64,000 nt of DNA from Ceratopteris richardii (Eukaryota > Streptophyta > Polypodiopsida > Polypodiales > Pteridaceae), in contig CM035416.1 in the NCBI GenBank assembly GCA_020310875.1, forward strand, positions 780,556-844,555. The letters run 5' to 3'. Position 1 is the first letter of the stretch. The number at the start of each line of letters is the position of its first letter. This document shows, in pieces, positions 30,442-42,958 of this stretch. The translations under genes were made by a program, and so were the position numbers. The notes beneath the pieces were generated by a model. The model did not search any database. It was not told where the DNA came from and saw nothing but the letters and a program-made list of their open reading frames with translations.

Positions 30442-33400
30442 ATGAGCGAGGGGAGCTCATCGTCAGGAGCAACACAAACTCAAAGAGAGGAACGCGCTCA
30501 GAGAAGAGCCCTTGAAAGAGAAAGGAGAAGGTGGGAACCGCCAGGTGAGTGGACCTCGATTGGTTCGAAGAAATCGGCCAAAAACGTGTACTCCCATAGG
30601 AGAGTCGCGAATCAAGTGCGGAAGTTTGAAGGAGGGATCCTGAAGCCACGTGTACTAAATTTCTGGGATCGAAGTGATATTGACATCACACCTCTGTTCG
30701 AAATGGCTCAGCGGATTTCGGTTCACTTGGGGGACTTCACCAAGTTTTCAGGTACTTGGGACGAAGATCCGGATAGTTTTATCCAGTTGTTTGAGGTTAC
30801 TTGTGAGGCCAATGGCGTAGTTGACCAGGATCAAAGGTTGAGAATTTTTCCGGCCATTCTCCGGGATGAGGCAGCCAATTGGTATGGGAATCTGACACCA
30901 CAAGAGCGTGGAACTTATCAAATGCTCAAGGAAGCCTTCTTGGCAAAGTTTCGACGACAAGGCTTCCAAGATAGATTGGCCCAACAGATGGATTACTTGC
31001 GACAAGGCGTCAATGAGAGCATCGATAACTACATTCAAAGAATGGAAACGTTGGTAAGAAAGATGGGCACGAATGCCTTGAACGATGAGACATTGAAACG
31101 AAGGTTCATTTCGGGATTGAGAGATCCTACGGCACAGCAGCATATCAGCCTGACAAGACCTGCAACTTTAATGGATGCTAAGGAACAAGCAAGGCTTTGG
31201 GAGGAAGTACAATTATGCCAACAAAGGAAGATGGAACTCTTATACGAGCCTATGGGAGGCCTAGGGAGCATACCGATGAAAGATCCGGGCCAAGGAAGTC
31301 CCGCATTGACGACCCCAGCTTTTGTAGCCGCCACTAGCACGCCAGGCGAGGTAAAGCCTGCGCTAACTGAAGAACGAATATTGGAATTGGTCACGCAAGC
31401 TATAAAAGCTGCCACAATGACCCAGGAAACATACATAGTAAAACCAGAGGTGACTACGAACCCCAATCAAGTGTTTCGATCAAATACATGGTGTGGAAAG
31501 TGCCATGGTTACGGCCATTTGGCTTTAGAATGCCCTACAGTCTCGAGAGTATTCACAGATAGATCACCACCTAGGATGCGTTGCATTTTTTGCGGAAGAA
31601 CAAATCACACAGAGGACCGATGTTACAACAAGAGAGCCTATGAAGAGAGGACCATGAAATCGGGAGATACAAGAGAGAGACCTTATACGGGATTGCCCGC
31701 TCAAAGTGTCCCACCTACATCTCGTTGGGAAAACAGACCTACTTATGGATATGGTGCTCAGGGTCAAGGAGGAGACTATCCAAGAGGAGCCGCACATGAT
31801 CAAAGAAGAGATGGTCCAATCCAGTGTTGCAGGTGCCATGGCTTTGGCCATACTCAATCTAGATGTCCAAACGAAAAGAAACCAATTGATTACACCCCAC
31901 TATGTAGGTACTGTAGTGGTGAGGGCCACTTTGATGAAGATTGTCCAAAACGAAGAGCTGCCGCCGGCAAGGAAAAAGGACCAGTAGGGTCCTCGAATTA
32001 TGTTGATACTCAGATGCATTCCACATCGAGAGCTCAAGAGCACGTTCCTACAATCGGAGTAGTGTTCAAAACACCGAACCCTCAAGAAGGCTCTAGCTCG
32101 TCGATGCACTTTGTGGATGCTTATGAGGCCAAGAAACCGCATAAAGAGCCAACTGTGGCAGTAGTCACAAGGACTCAAGAGTACTCGAAGAAGAATCCAG
32201 GAGGCGAAGGTGAAGAAGGGAGTCAAGAGAAGATCGCCGAGCGTGAAGAGGTAGAAAACCAAGTTGGAGGATTTGCTGAGCAGCAAGAGTTTGAGGATGG
32301 GGAAGAGATTGAGATTCTTCCACCAGTGACCAAGGAGTTTGTGCCAGGCATAGCACCATTCCCCGAAAGATTAAGGGCTCCGAAATGTAAGAAGGAAAGA
32401 CAAAGTTTGGAAGAAGTGGATATTGTAAAGTTGCTCGCTGACACGGAAGTCACGCTGGACATTGGCACATTGCTGAAATGTTCTCCTGCCTATAGGAAAC
32501 AATTCTACAACGAATATATTAAGAAGCCGAGGAAAGCTCGAGATAAAAATAGACAAGATAAAGATGTCCAAGGGATCATTCAAAGTATTACGACACAAAT
32601 CGACTCGAATGCTCCAGCTGTGACGGTCAAGATTAAAGGATATGCAGTCCGTGGTGCTCAGTTAGATAGTGGAGCCGCAGTCAACCTGATGACTGAGTTC
32701 ATGATGAAAGCTTTGGGCCTCAACCACATGGAAGAAACGCCGATGTCTTTGAGAATGGCAGATCAAACACAAGTGAAGCCTGCGGGCCTTTTGAAGAATG
32801 TAAGCACAGTTGTGGGCGGTTTAGAGTTTAAAGTTGATTATCTGATAGTAAGACCAAGGACCTCAGAGGCTACCTTCTCGATCCTACTTAGACGGCCATG
32901 GCTGGTGCAAGCCGAATGTGTGCATGACTCGCGCACAGGTTTTATTTCAATAGGGCCAAAGTCTGATTGGATTCAAATACAAGTATCCCCACCCTCGAGC
33001 AACAAGAAGAAGACAATAATAGTCGATGAGATGGAAAAGAAAGAAAAGGAAAAAGCAAGGCAAGAGATTGCACGAGCTAGGTTTTCTTTGAACACGGACA
33101 CCTACAAGAATCTGCTTCAAGACGGGTTCAACTTGCAGCTCTTTAAGAATCAAGACACGAAGATGGGAGAGTATCAAAATCCATTGCTCTATAACGACGA
33201 TTCCGACCAAGAGTTGCTGGGATGGTTGACACATACAAGTGAATTTGAGTGCTACATGTTGAGTATAGACGCAAAGGAAAATAAATCTACTCAATCCCTG
33301 GAGAAGGGAACTTCAAGAGAAGAGTTGAAACTGGAGTTAGCTCCGACAATGGAAGTGCAACAGTTGAGAGAAAGAGTTAGAATGCTAGAAGCAGAGATTC

Positions 33401-36375
33401 TAAAGAGAAGTCGAGAATCGGAAAAAGAAGCGAAGAGTAAGACTAAAGTGTTGGAAGCCATTGCAAAAACTGAATTAAAGAAATTAGGTTCAATCGAAAC
33501 AGAACAAAACAATGATTTACTGACCAACCATGCACGCGTGATTGGAGAGCATGTTCCAATCACAGTGTCATCAAAGAATAAGGAATATTCGCGAGAAGCT
33601 CAGTTGGAAAAATGGGAAATTTTTCCAGAAAAGTTCTTGAGCGTGGGATCAGAGCTACCAGACGGAGTATGAGATTGCATTAAATTGGCACTCAAAAGTT
33701 TCAGCAAGGCCTTTGCATGTTCATACAGTGATTTGAGAGGAATTGATCCCCGAATCTGCCAACATTATATAGACTTGGAAGAAGGTACACGACCGATATG
33801 TCAACGACTTAGGTGGACAAATCCAGTCTACTCGGAATTGATCAAGTTGGAATTGACTAAGTTATTGGAAGCAGGATTCATATATCCTATCGCATCCAGT
33901 GAATGGGTATCACCAATTGTAGTTGTTCCGAAGAAAAATAAGAAAATCCGTATTTGCATAGATTATCGAAAGTTGAACGAGCGCACAAAGAAGGATCATT
34001 TCCCCTTGCCCTTTACTGATCAAATCTTGGACAGAGTGGCTGGCCATAAATTGTACTCATTTTTGGATGGTTTCAGTGGATACAACCAGATCCAAATCCA
34101 TGAAGAGGATCAATCAAAAACTACTTTCACCACAGAATGGGGTACATACGCATATCGTGTGATGCCATTTGGATTATGCAATGCACCGGCCACATTCCAG
34201 AGGGCAATGATAGCTGCATATCAAGACTATTTGCAGGATTGGATGGAGATATTTCTCGATGATTTTGCAATCAGGGGCAATGATGAAAACATGATGGAGA
34301 GGATCGAAGCTATTTTAAGAAGAAGCATTGAAAAAGGCATCGCATTGAATCCTGAAAAGTGCACATTTGGAGTGCGGAGAGGATTGCTTCTGGGACATGT
34401 TATTTCCAAAAAAGGGATCATGGTTGACGAGGATAAAGTAGAAAAAATTGGACAACTTCCACCTCCTCAAAACTTGCGGCAACTCAGAGGATTCTTGGGG
34501 CATGCTAATTATTATCGACGTTTTATATTAAATTTTGCATCAATAGCGGCACCACTGACGAATCTTTTGAGGAAAGACCAACAATACCAATGGACTGAAG
34601 AGTGTCAAGTTGCATTTGACTCGATCAAAGAGAGATTGATAAATGCACCGATTTTGGTAGCACCCGATTGGATGAAAGAATTCCATGTGCATACCGACGC
34701 TTCTCATACTGCGGTTGGAGGAGTACTATGCCAAGCCGATGAAAAGAAGTTGGACCACCCTATTTATTACGCAAGTCGCAACTTGAATAGCACTGAGAGA
34801 AACTACACGACTACAGAAAAGGAATGTCTCTCGATGATCTTTGCAGTGAACAAGTATAGGCATTACTTGATGGGAAAACATTTCACGTTTTATGTGGATC
34901 ATGAAGCCCTTAAGTACATCATTAATAAACCCGAGCTATCAGGGCGATTGATGAGGTGGATGCTACTTCTCCAAGAATTTCAGTTCACAGTAGTAACCAG
35001 ACCAGGCAAAGCACATATATTGGCTGACCATTTATCTCGAATTGTTAATGAGGAGCCAATCTCTGGTGTGCCCGATGATGCTCCTGATGGGCATCTATTC
35101 CAGGTTGATGCTAAAGTACCTTGGTATGCCGACTTGGTGAACTTCTTATGCACCACTAAATATCCGCCAGGAGCAAGCAAGAGAGAGAAGCAAAAACTGT
35201 TAGCATTGGCAAAACACCATAGCATCATTGGGGGGCAACTCTATCGATATTTTGTTCATGAGAGCATTTATCGGAGGTGTCTCGAGGAAGAAGAAGCAAG
35301 CCTAGTGTTGAGGGCTTTACATGACGAACCCTGCGGTGGGCATTTTGCTGGTGAACTGACGGCAAGAAAGATTTTATTGGCTGGGTATTGGTGGCCAACG
35401 CTGTTCAAAGACTCGCACACATACTGTAAGAAATGCGACAAATGCCAACGAATGGGCAAACCCACATTAGCACATGCAGCTCCTCTCACGCCGGTGCTCG
35501 CTCTTAAGCCCTTTGAGAAGTGGGGAATTGATTTTGTGGGGCCTATTGATCCTCCCTCACGACGAAGATCCAATAGGTATATCTTGGTCTGTACGGACTA
35601 TGTTACCAAGTGGGTGGAAGCCAAAGCTCTGAAGACTGACTGAGCTGTTGATGTAGCTAAATTTTTGTATGAACAAATTATCACTCGATTCGGATGCCCG
35701 TTGGAGATAGTGAGTGATAGAGGAACACATTTTGTCAACGAACTGATCGAAGAATTAATGGAATTATATAAGATCAAACATAGAAAAAGCACTCCATATT
35801 ACCCGAGGGCAAATGGACAAGTGGAGGTCACCAACAAGGTGCTGGAACAGATTCTAACAAAGACAGTAGCTGTGCATAGGAGAGACTGGGATGAGAGACT
35901 TTTGGAAGCTTTGTGGGCGTATCGAACATCCTACCGAGTGATGACTAAGAGCACTCCGTTCTCCCTAGTATATGGCGAGGAAGCCATCTTCCCCATCGAA
36001 AAAGAAGTTCCGACATTAAGAGTGGCCATCGAAGCCAGGTTGGGCGAGGAAGAGTCATTAAAGGAGAGGTACATACAACTGGTCAAGCTAGAAGAAAAGA
36101 GACTCATCGCACAGCAAAGTTTGGAAGCTATCCAGAAGAGACGTAAAGAGAGGCATGATAAGAATCTCAAGACCTATGCGATTCAAGAAGGGGATTTGGT
36201 ACTAGTCTATGATAGTAAATATTATAAATTCCCGGGGAAGTTACAAACAAGATGGGCAGGACCGTTTAAGGTGGTGGAACTCAATTCCAATGGTTCCATG
36301 CAAATTCAAGATTTAGGAGAAGAATGTGCTCCCGTGAAGGTTAATGCGCTTAGAGTTAAACCATATTTCAAGTGA
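30442..36375 (+). pseudogene. TE-D Gag-Pol polyprotein (Tat/Athila-like gypsy)
   Basis: One frame of about 1977 codons from the ATG at 30442, interrupted by TGA at 33670-33672 (between protease and RT) and TGA at 35641-35643 (integrase core). By position: capsid-like region 30720-31210 (LRIFPAILRDEAANWYG); four canonical CX2CX4HX4C knuckles between 31489 and 31945; protease DSGA near 32665; RT with FLDD 34252-34263; RNase H from about 34690 (HTDAS); one integrase zinc module 35315-35460; core GIDFVGP, VSDRGTHF, GQVEVTNK; and a C-terminal KTRWAGPF-like domain ending LRVKPYF, without a chromodomain. Unlike TE-E it has one integrase zinc module and no second protease. Both stops could be CGA-to-TGA changes, although the original codons are not known. 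Confidence 0.9.
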
Positions 36376-36587
36376 TATTAGGACGGGAGAAGCCAGACGA
36401 GATTCAAGCAGAAGGACGAAGTAGACTCCTTGTACATACATGTATAGTATTATATATATATATATATGCGCATATGTAAGCTATGATTTGTGTGTCATAA
36501 ATATTCTTCCTTACTAGCTCAAGAAATTTTGGACTTCTAATTATTTTTCTTGTGTTGCGCAGAGACTGTTAGGAGCTAAGTAACAAA
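36376..36587 (+). promoter_or_regulatory. Spacer with TA microsatellite and splice-acceptor-like site
   Basis: It contains a TATATA run near 36450-36468. It then has a branch-like TTCTAATT near 36534, a pyrimidine-rich tract and GCGCAG ending at 36563, 24 bases before the next ATG. The layout resembles that upstream of ORF3 in the TE-E family. Confidence 0.4.
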
Positions 36588-36938
36588 ATGGCAGATCAAA
36601 TAACGCAACTCTACTTGTACGAATTAAGGATATATTTCTCGGACCAAACATTCGCCCGCATGGACATAGATGTCGACGACTTTGAGACGGAATACGATGT
36701 TGAGGAAGCGCATTGGCTGGTATGCTTTATAAACCAGGGTTTGGGTGTTGCATTTTACATTGAGTGTTTTGAGGAATACCTGACTCGACATGTAGGATGG
36801 GCGGGAGATCGATACTACTATTTCGATCCTTCTAGGGAAATGCCTAACGAAGAAAACGATATCACTTGGGCTTGGGCAGATATGCTAACGATAGGAAGTG
36901 ATGACGGAGCTCCTGAAGTTGAGCCTGACTCGCCCTAG
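36588..36938 (+). CDS. Small acidic ORF downstream of TE-D pol
   Basis: An ATG-initiated frame of 116 residues, rich in Asp, Glu, Tyr and Trp (for example MADQITQLYLYELR, YYYFDPSREMPNEEND). It is not similar to anything I recognise. It sits where TE-E-family elements carry ORF3 and is preceded by an acceptor-like site. The start MADQ recalls the MADT start of the TE-F ORF3, which may be chance. There is no signal peptide or membrane segment. It could be a short accessory protein or the remnant of a longer gene. Confidence 0.45.
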   Translation: MADQITQLYLYELRIYFSDQTFARMDIDVDDFETEYDVEEAHWLVCFINQGLGVAFYIECFEEYLTRHVGWAGDRYYYFDPSREMPNEENDITWAWADMLTIGSDDGAPEVEPDSP

Positions 36939-38440
36939 GGAAGTTGTCGGGATACGAGTACGATGTGAGGCTACATGAGACATCCCGGAGACTCACATTC
37001 TAGGACACCTAGGGATAGGTATACGAGGGACTAAGGCATAGCCGGCTGTAGTTACCAAGTGAAAAGTCAACTCGATGAATACATATGTAGTGTCTGTAAT
37101 TGAGAGAATGGAGTGAAGAGGTGGTTGATCTGTCAAAGGCTAGTGTGTATATGTTTGCATGCATGTGTGGGAAAAGTGGGAAAGTCCCTTTCTTCCTCTC
37201 CCTAATTCTCAGGACTTGGGTGAACCAATTAACAAAAAAAAAAACAAAGAGAAAAGAAAGAAAAAGAATGTGTGTTGTTGTGATCGTACCAATGCGCTAT
37301 GGTGGGCTAGTAGGTGGGTGGATTTATCCTAGCCGGGTGGTTAGGACCACGAGCCGCAGCTAGTTTTGCCATAGGCTTGGGAGGTATATGTTTGTGTCTT
37401 AGCTACGCGCCATAACGGGTTGGTAGGTAAGTGGAACCATTGTGGCCGGGCGGTCACGACCATGAGCCGCATCCAACTTTGTTATGGGCTAGCTGATATA
37501 TGTTATGTGTCATTCTTGTGTGTTTGTGTGTTGTGCGCTGCATTGCATTGGTAGATGGGTGGAATCAACTTGGCCGGGTGGTCAGGTCCACGAATCGCAT
37601 CCAGTGTCAATGTAGGCCAACGTGTGAATATAAATAAAATTTTCACATGAAATTATTCCCCACTCCTGAGGGGGAGAGAGAGAGAGAGGAGAGGGCAATG
37701 ATCGCCTGGAAGGGAACGTTATTTGCTTGTGTGATTAGTATGTGATAGCTTGTGACAGATCAACTCACTTTGAATCAACATTCTTGAAGGCACAGATATT
37801 CTATATGTACTTATGGATGAGGCTTTAGCGAGGTAATGCAACGGTCTTGCTTTATAACTTGTGTGCTCTATCTGAGGGTTTTTCTAGTGTGTGGGACACT
37901 CCAGGGTTTTTATGTAGGTCTTGACTTGTACTCGAGTCTCGATGGTTTCTGTAGGACGACGATGGGGATTCTTTGGGAACGTCTAGTCATGGAATAATTG
38001 TACATAGCGAATAGTAGGTGCAATAATGGAGTATGCATTTTGGGTATGTTGCATCTCCGATTGAATTCATTTCAGTTGTTGTTGTTCATTTCGGTATTTT
38101 CTTTTCTGTTTTTCGCAATGGTAGTTGCATATGTAAAACATGGAAAGGTATGCATGTGTTATTTTGGTTGAGACCATTTTTCCTAATGGAATGTATGAGC
38201 AAATTGATGCATGGCTGAAATGGAATTGCATATATATGCATGTCTTGGATCATTTTGGAAGTGACTGATTTGTATGTAGTCATGAGTGATTTTTGAGCAC
38301 TAATAGCTTCGATGAGTGCAGGTCCACTGGGAATGATAGCTTGATGAAAAGATATGCAAATCAATTCAAAATTGACATGTTCATGGTTGTTTGAATTTTA
38401 TTGCAGCAAGAATGGCTCGTCGAGGACGACTTCGCAATTA
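36939..38440 (+). repeat. 3' untranslated region of TE-D with three imperfect repeats
   Basis: About 1.5 kb without a gene. Three diverged direct repeats start near 37293, 37409 and 37530. Each has a GGT(A/T)GGTGGGTGG-like start, then GGCCGGG(C/T)GGT and a CCACGAGCCGCA-like segment. A GAGAGA run is at 37673-37695. The rest shows nothing I can assign. Confidence 0.65.
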
Positions 38441-38454
38441 AGAAGAGGGGAGTA
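38441..38454 (+). other. Polypurine tract of TE-D
   Basis: AGAAGAGGGGAGTA lies directly before the TGTTAG of the 3' LTR. Confidence 0.8.
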
Positions 38455-40379
38455 TGTTAGCTCCGAAAATGGTTGGTTTTTATGCACTAATGTGGTTCTA
38501 TTTGGCAGGAAAATACGCTTGATTTCAAGTACTTGAAGAGTGGATTTGATGATTGATGAGAAGCATGTGGAGGTATTGGTAAAGGAAAACAGGGGTATCA
38601 TTGAGCATGGAGGAGCCTCCTAAGAACATAGGGAATATTGATGTGCAAAGGAAATTAGAAACGGCTTTGTTTCAGGGGGGGAATGTTTTCTTATCAAACG
38701 TCAAATACAATCGCTTGACCGATTTCCGGAAATTGATCTTCGACACATCGTTGGAAAAAAATCAGAGATGTGGAGAAATGTGATCAGGGCCGCATGCCAA
38801 ACTGCACTTAACACATTTTGAGTGTGTGGGGATAAGGGCCTTATCAAAAAGGAGAGGAGTAAAGTCATCTCACGCTCTCTCCCTCTCGTTTTTTGCCATG
38901 AATAGAAGAGGGGGGGCCTGCTATCGATTCCAAAAAAAAAAGAGAGATAAGGAGAAATAAAGGGGCGCCGAATGGGAGCTCTCTCACTTCTTCTTCGTTT
39001 TTTTGTGGTGGCTGGAGGAATCGAAGAAAAAAAGGGGGCACGCTGCTCTGTGTGTTCGGGGAGGAAAGGGGGAAATTATCTCTCCGCTTTTGTTTCAGCA
39101 GGTCAAGGAGATAAAGAGGGAGTCAGTAGCAAAAGGGCAATTTTTTCTCGAGGCCGCTTAGGAGCAGACGGAGGGTTCAGTAACCTGCGGAAGAAAAAGG
39201 GAAGTAGAGGAATCTACAGCTCATCACGCTAATTCTATCTTCATGATTGAAATCCGTTGAGTTTCAACTTCTCAGAATTAGAGCACACGAGCATGAACAA
39301 TGAGCATTGATGAGGAGAAGGGCTATCGGAGCAGAGAGGAAGGGAAGGTTCGAAAACGACGGGGTGCAGGAGCTCCAAAAGGAACGCCAAGCTGCAGATG
39401 AATAACTTTCAGGTTTTTTGGGGTGGGGGGGACTCAAGGGAGCATTTTTGCAAAAGCTTTTTGCGGAAGCATGATAGGTCATTGCTAAAGGTCACCATAA
39501 CTGTGAGTTTCCTCCAGACTGTGACAAGGTTATATGGATGTTTACCGTAGGGATTATGAGATTTCTACAAGCGCTGAATTCAGTTTTGCATTGTTCCTTA
39601 GTCATGAGCTATGAAATCATGCATTAGCTTGGAGAAGTATAGATACAAGCACGTCTTAACAAAGGTCTCTTAGGAAGGTGAGGGTAAGTGCATACACGTG
39701 CATAAGTGTGTGTGCGAGAGGAAAAAGAGGAAGGGAACAAGCAAGAGTGTGCAAGAATTTGTGTGTAATGGGAAGTGAGAGAAGGCCAGTGGGGAAGTGA
39801 GCAAGAGCGCATGAGAGGAGGGGAAAGGAAGTGTGTGCGTGTCAGTGTGTAAGCTTGGGTATAGGAGGGCAAGAGTGTGGGCAAAAGAAATAAGAGCAAA
39901 AGGAATTGGGGAAGGGCAAGTGCAAGAGAGAACGAGGAATCAAGTGGATTCGGGAAGTGTGAGTAAGGGGAAGGAGAGAAAAGGTGCGAGAAGGTACATA
40001 TAAGCGAGTGAGTGAGAAAGAGAGAGAAGGGTCACGATAGGTAATGTATTCACTAAAATTGGATACCCATTTGTGCATGTATTTGCCCAGATCCTCCATC
40101 AATATATTGGAGTGAAATTGTGTACTTAGGGGGACCAAAACTGACCTAGTATCAGAAGGCTTGGGCAAAATATCATTGAGCATAGTCACTTTCCCTTGGA
40201 CTAAGAGTGCCAACATTTTGGTGCGTTTGCTGGGAACATATGAGCTAGTGCATAGACACAGGAAGAATCCATTGCGAGATAATTGTGGGCTCTAGGTAAT
40301 CCAAGTAGACCGATTGCGAGGGGTTAAGCAAAATTAAGCCTCGTATAATCACTTTTTCCTTGGGCTCAAGACCTAAACA
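38455..40379 (+). repeat. 3' LTR of TE-D
   Basis: 1925 bp from TGTTAGCTCC to ACCTAAACA. It matches 10321-12763 plus 30189-30334, with scattered single-base differences and without the 11518-12179 block. It contains an internal primer-site copy at 40216-40235, about 145 bases before the LTR end. Confidence 0.9.
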
Positions 40380-40384
40380 GCTCC
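40380..40384. other. Probable target site duplication of TE-D, right copy
   Basis: GCTCC follows the LTR end; the left copy reads TCTCC. The uninterrupted TE-F gag has GAGCTCC at this place, supporting GCTCC as the original. Confidence 0.7.
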
Positions 40385-41215
40385 ATGAGCCTGGGAGGTG
40401 CCAACTCCTTGGTGCTTGTAGGACATATTGGACCATGGTTGGGGAAAAACAAATTCACCCTTCCATGTGTAGGCATGTCTGCCATGCTCGGTGACCACGA
40501 AGATGCTCTCTGATGTATTGTCTAGGTAGGTTACTTTGCCTGGTCTATCAGGGTCTTTAAACTCATAGATTGTGAGAGCACTTACTTCCTGAGGCTGGGC
40601 AGGTTTATACCTCCAAAAAGCCTCATCAGTTTCTCCGTTTAAAAGCAAATCTATGCTTTTATTATCCTGTGGAATCCACTCTGGAGTCATGATTCTGGTC
40701 AAGACGGATTTACCACGGGGAGTTCTTGGCTCTCTCTCTAAATTCCGTTGCTCTATATCACCCATGTCGGTCTCCGCAATCACATTTCCAAACTCATCTG
40801 TTCTATCAGGAAGAGTGGTGACTACATATATAGTCCCCTCTTTATCTAGGTATGCTCCATTCTCAAACTTGACTACCAGATGTTCTAGTCCATGGGGTTG
40901 ATCGGGGTTCTTAATCTGGACCACATATCTTCTCAGGCCATCTTCGTAGATGCGAGCACCTAGACGATTAGTCCTGATGTATTCCAATTGAGTCTTGTAA
41001 GGTCCTTCTGGCTTTTCTAGATAAGCCACCCCTGAACTACCTACAGGTCTCTCCATGTTATAGGACATCTCAGAATCACTTGTTTCTGATCTGGGAGTGT
41101 ATGGGTAATCACTCAACTGCTGGGCCCAAGACCTAGCAGTGTGATTGACACTAGCTTCAGAAGATCTGAGGCTTTGTCTGTCTCGACCTAAGTGTCTGCC
41201 TGACCTAAGGTTCAT
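40380..41215 (-). pseudogene. TE-B gag, N-terminal part
   Basis: It starts at the ATG at 41215 (MNLRSGRHLGRDRQSLRSSE), the conserved gag start of this family. It is open for about 278 codons to the TE-D insertion, where it ends at the codons for AHGA. The continuation is at 10320-9797. No lesion is visible in this piece. It forms the N-terminal Gag domain before the capsid region and has no motif that I recognise. Confidence 0.85.
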
Positions 41216-42930
41216 ATGCCTGGTTTCTCTACCCCCTTGGTCCCAAGTACACTCTCGTTGCAGGTTAATTGGCACCAATCACTTTGTTCTTTTTAGTTGA
41301 TTATTATGTTATGCCCTTGTTCAAGATCACGTCGCCAGGAATACTTAAGTGAAGTTTGCACTTGATAATTGATCGATTCAAGTTTACTTTTTTCCCTTAG
41401 GGTTTTCGCACTTAAGACCTACTTAATGCTTGCACTTAGTTGATTAGTTCTCTTGGACTTGATTCGTGCCTGACGTTGTCCTAATTAATTACCACACCTA
41501 AGTCGTACTTAGCCTAGGCTAGGAATTGACAAAGGAGGGTTGAGAGAACTTCCAACCTCAATCCTCTGGTTGCTCAGACTGCTGCACAAGCCCAGGAAGC
41601 CTTCTCCCAAGCTTGGTACACACCCTTGCTAGCTTGCCTTGGAATGCCTTGCTTGCACATAATGTTCCTGCAAAAGTTTCTCAAGTTAATATAGCTCCTT
41701 TACCACAATGGATTGACTGACACACATCAACAATTACAAGCCCCCCTTGGAGTAACTCACTGTACCCCCAAAATCTTATGACCACCTAGTTCTATCGAAT
41801 GGCCAACTTAAAAATACATGTTCTAAAACTCCACGTATGATTCTTACAAAAACCAATCGAGGTCCACGTAGGATTCTCAACAAGCTTTCCAACGAGACCA
41901 AAATCTCATCAATCAGAGTTCGTATGGTGAAGTTATGACCATTCAGGCACTTAGGGATCAAAACAGGCTCTCAGGGCTCAGGAAATTCCTCCCTGGTTTC
42001 TAGGTCCTTTGCCCACTTCTAAGGCTCTAATGTTATCCCAATGTGTCCAAAATTAAGCCCAAATATACCTCAATTCACTCAATTAATTCACTCTAAAATT
42101 TCATGCGTTAAGCCCATGTATCGCGATAGGTCGGGTCGAGGTGTCACGATAGGTCGGGGTATCGCGATAGGTCGGGTCGGGGTGTCGCGATAGGTCGGGG
42201 TGTCACGATAGGTGGAGGTGTCGCGATAGGTCGGGGTGTTGCGATAGGTCGGGGTGTCGCGATAGGTGGAGGTGTCGCGACTTGGGAGTGTCGCGATACC
42301 TAGGAGTGTCGCGATAGGTCGAGGTGTCGCGATAGGTGGAAGTGTCACGATAGGTCGAAGTGTCACGATAGGTGGAGGTGTCGTGATAGGTGGAAGTGTC
42401 GCGATAGGTCGGGGTGTCACGATACCTAGGAGTGTCACGATAGGTCGAGGTGTCACAATACCTGGGAGTGTCACGATACCTCGAGGTGTCGTGATAGGTC
42501 GGGATATGGTGAATTTTTCTGTTCTGTCTAGTGATCCTAGGAGCTCTAGGGCTGCGCAGTGTCGTGGTGCACTCAGAATCGTGATTGGGGCAACTTTTTG
42601 GTGTGTCGTGACAGCTCGATCTCGACAGCTCGGGGCTTGCGCAGAGAGATTCCGTACCTGTTGAGCTTGCTGGAGATGATGATGGAGCTGAAACCTGCAA
42701 GAAACATGCAAAAAACACACACAAACAAGGACACACACTCGCTCTCTCTCAAACTCGCACAAAGCAAATGAGGGAAATGATTTGGAAGCGGGAATATAAG
42801 GTGGTGAAGGAGATGAAGATGGAGATGAAGATGGAGATGGAGATGGAGAAAAAAACAAGAAATTTACCTACTACTTACCATTCCAACGCGTCCTCTCTAC
42901 GTCTTACCATCACACGCTCGTCCTCAAAGC
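41216..42930 (-). other. Leader of TE-B
   Basis: About 1.7 kb between primer site and gag on the minus strand. It holds a tandem array (42118-42512) and a run of ATGGAGATGAAG-like repeats (42813-42850, plus strand). The rest has no assigned feature. Open frames in the array arise from the repeat. Confidence 0.75.
42118..42512 (-). repeat. TCGCGATA tandem array in the TE-B leader
   Basis: On the plus strand about twenty imperfect units of 18-20 bases read TGTCGCGATAGGTCGGGG, with variants TCACGATA and TCGTGATA that look like methylation-type decay of CG sites. It lies at the position of the TE-E and TE-F arrays. Confidence 0.9.
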
Positions 42931-42953
42931 TCGAATCCCCGGCAACAGCGCCA
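42931..42953 (-). other. Primer binding site of TE-B (tRNA-Asp, diverged)
   Basis: The minus strand begins TGGCGCTGTTGCCGGGGATT, close to the TE-E site with one substitution and one inserted T. The LTR boundary is six bases away. Confidence 0.85.
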
Positions 42954-42958
42954 AAATG

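Larger units (their letters stand above)
10321..40379 (+). mobile_element. TE-D: long-LTR Ty3/gypsy element hosting TE-E
   Basis: The left LTR starts TGTTAGCTCC and the right LTR ends ACCTAAACA. Without the nested TE-E and one duplicated GCCGG the element is about 12.6 kb. Internal order is primer site, gag-pol, a small ORF, a 1.5-kb repeat-bearing 3' region, purine tract and LTR. The LTRs differ at many single bases and by one deletion of about 660 bp, so TE-D is older than TE-C and TE-E, as nesting requires. Confidence 0.9.

Noticed and set aside
33670..33672. Programmed TGA read-through in TE-D
   Set aside because: It lies after protease and before RT, which is possible. A second TGA in the integrase core (35641) and the age of the copy favour decay. 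Sister copies would settle it.
42088..42858. Long open frames over the TE-B leader array
   Set aside because: Same cause: a stop-free tandem repeat. No conserved start or product.
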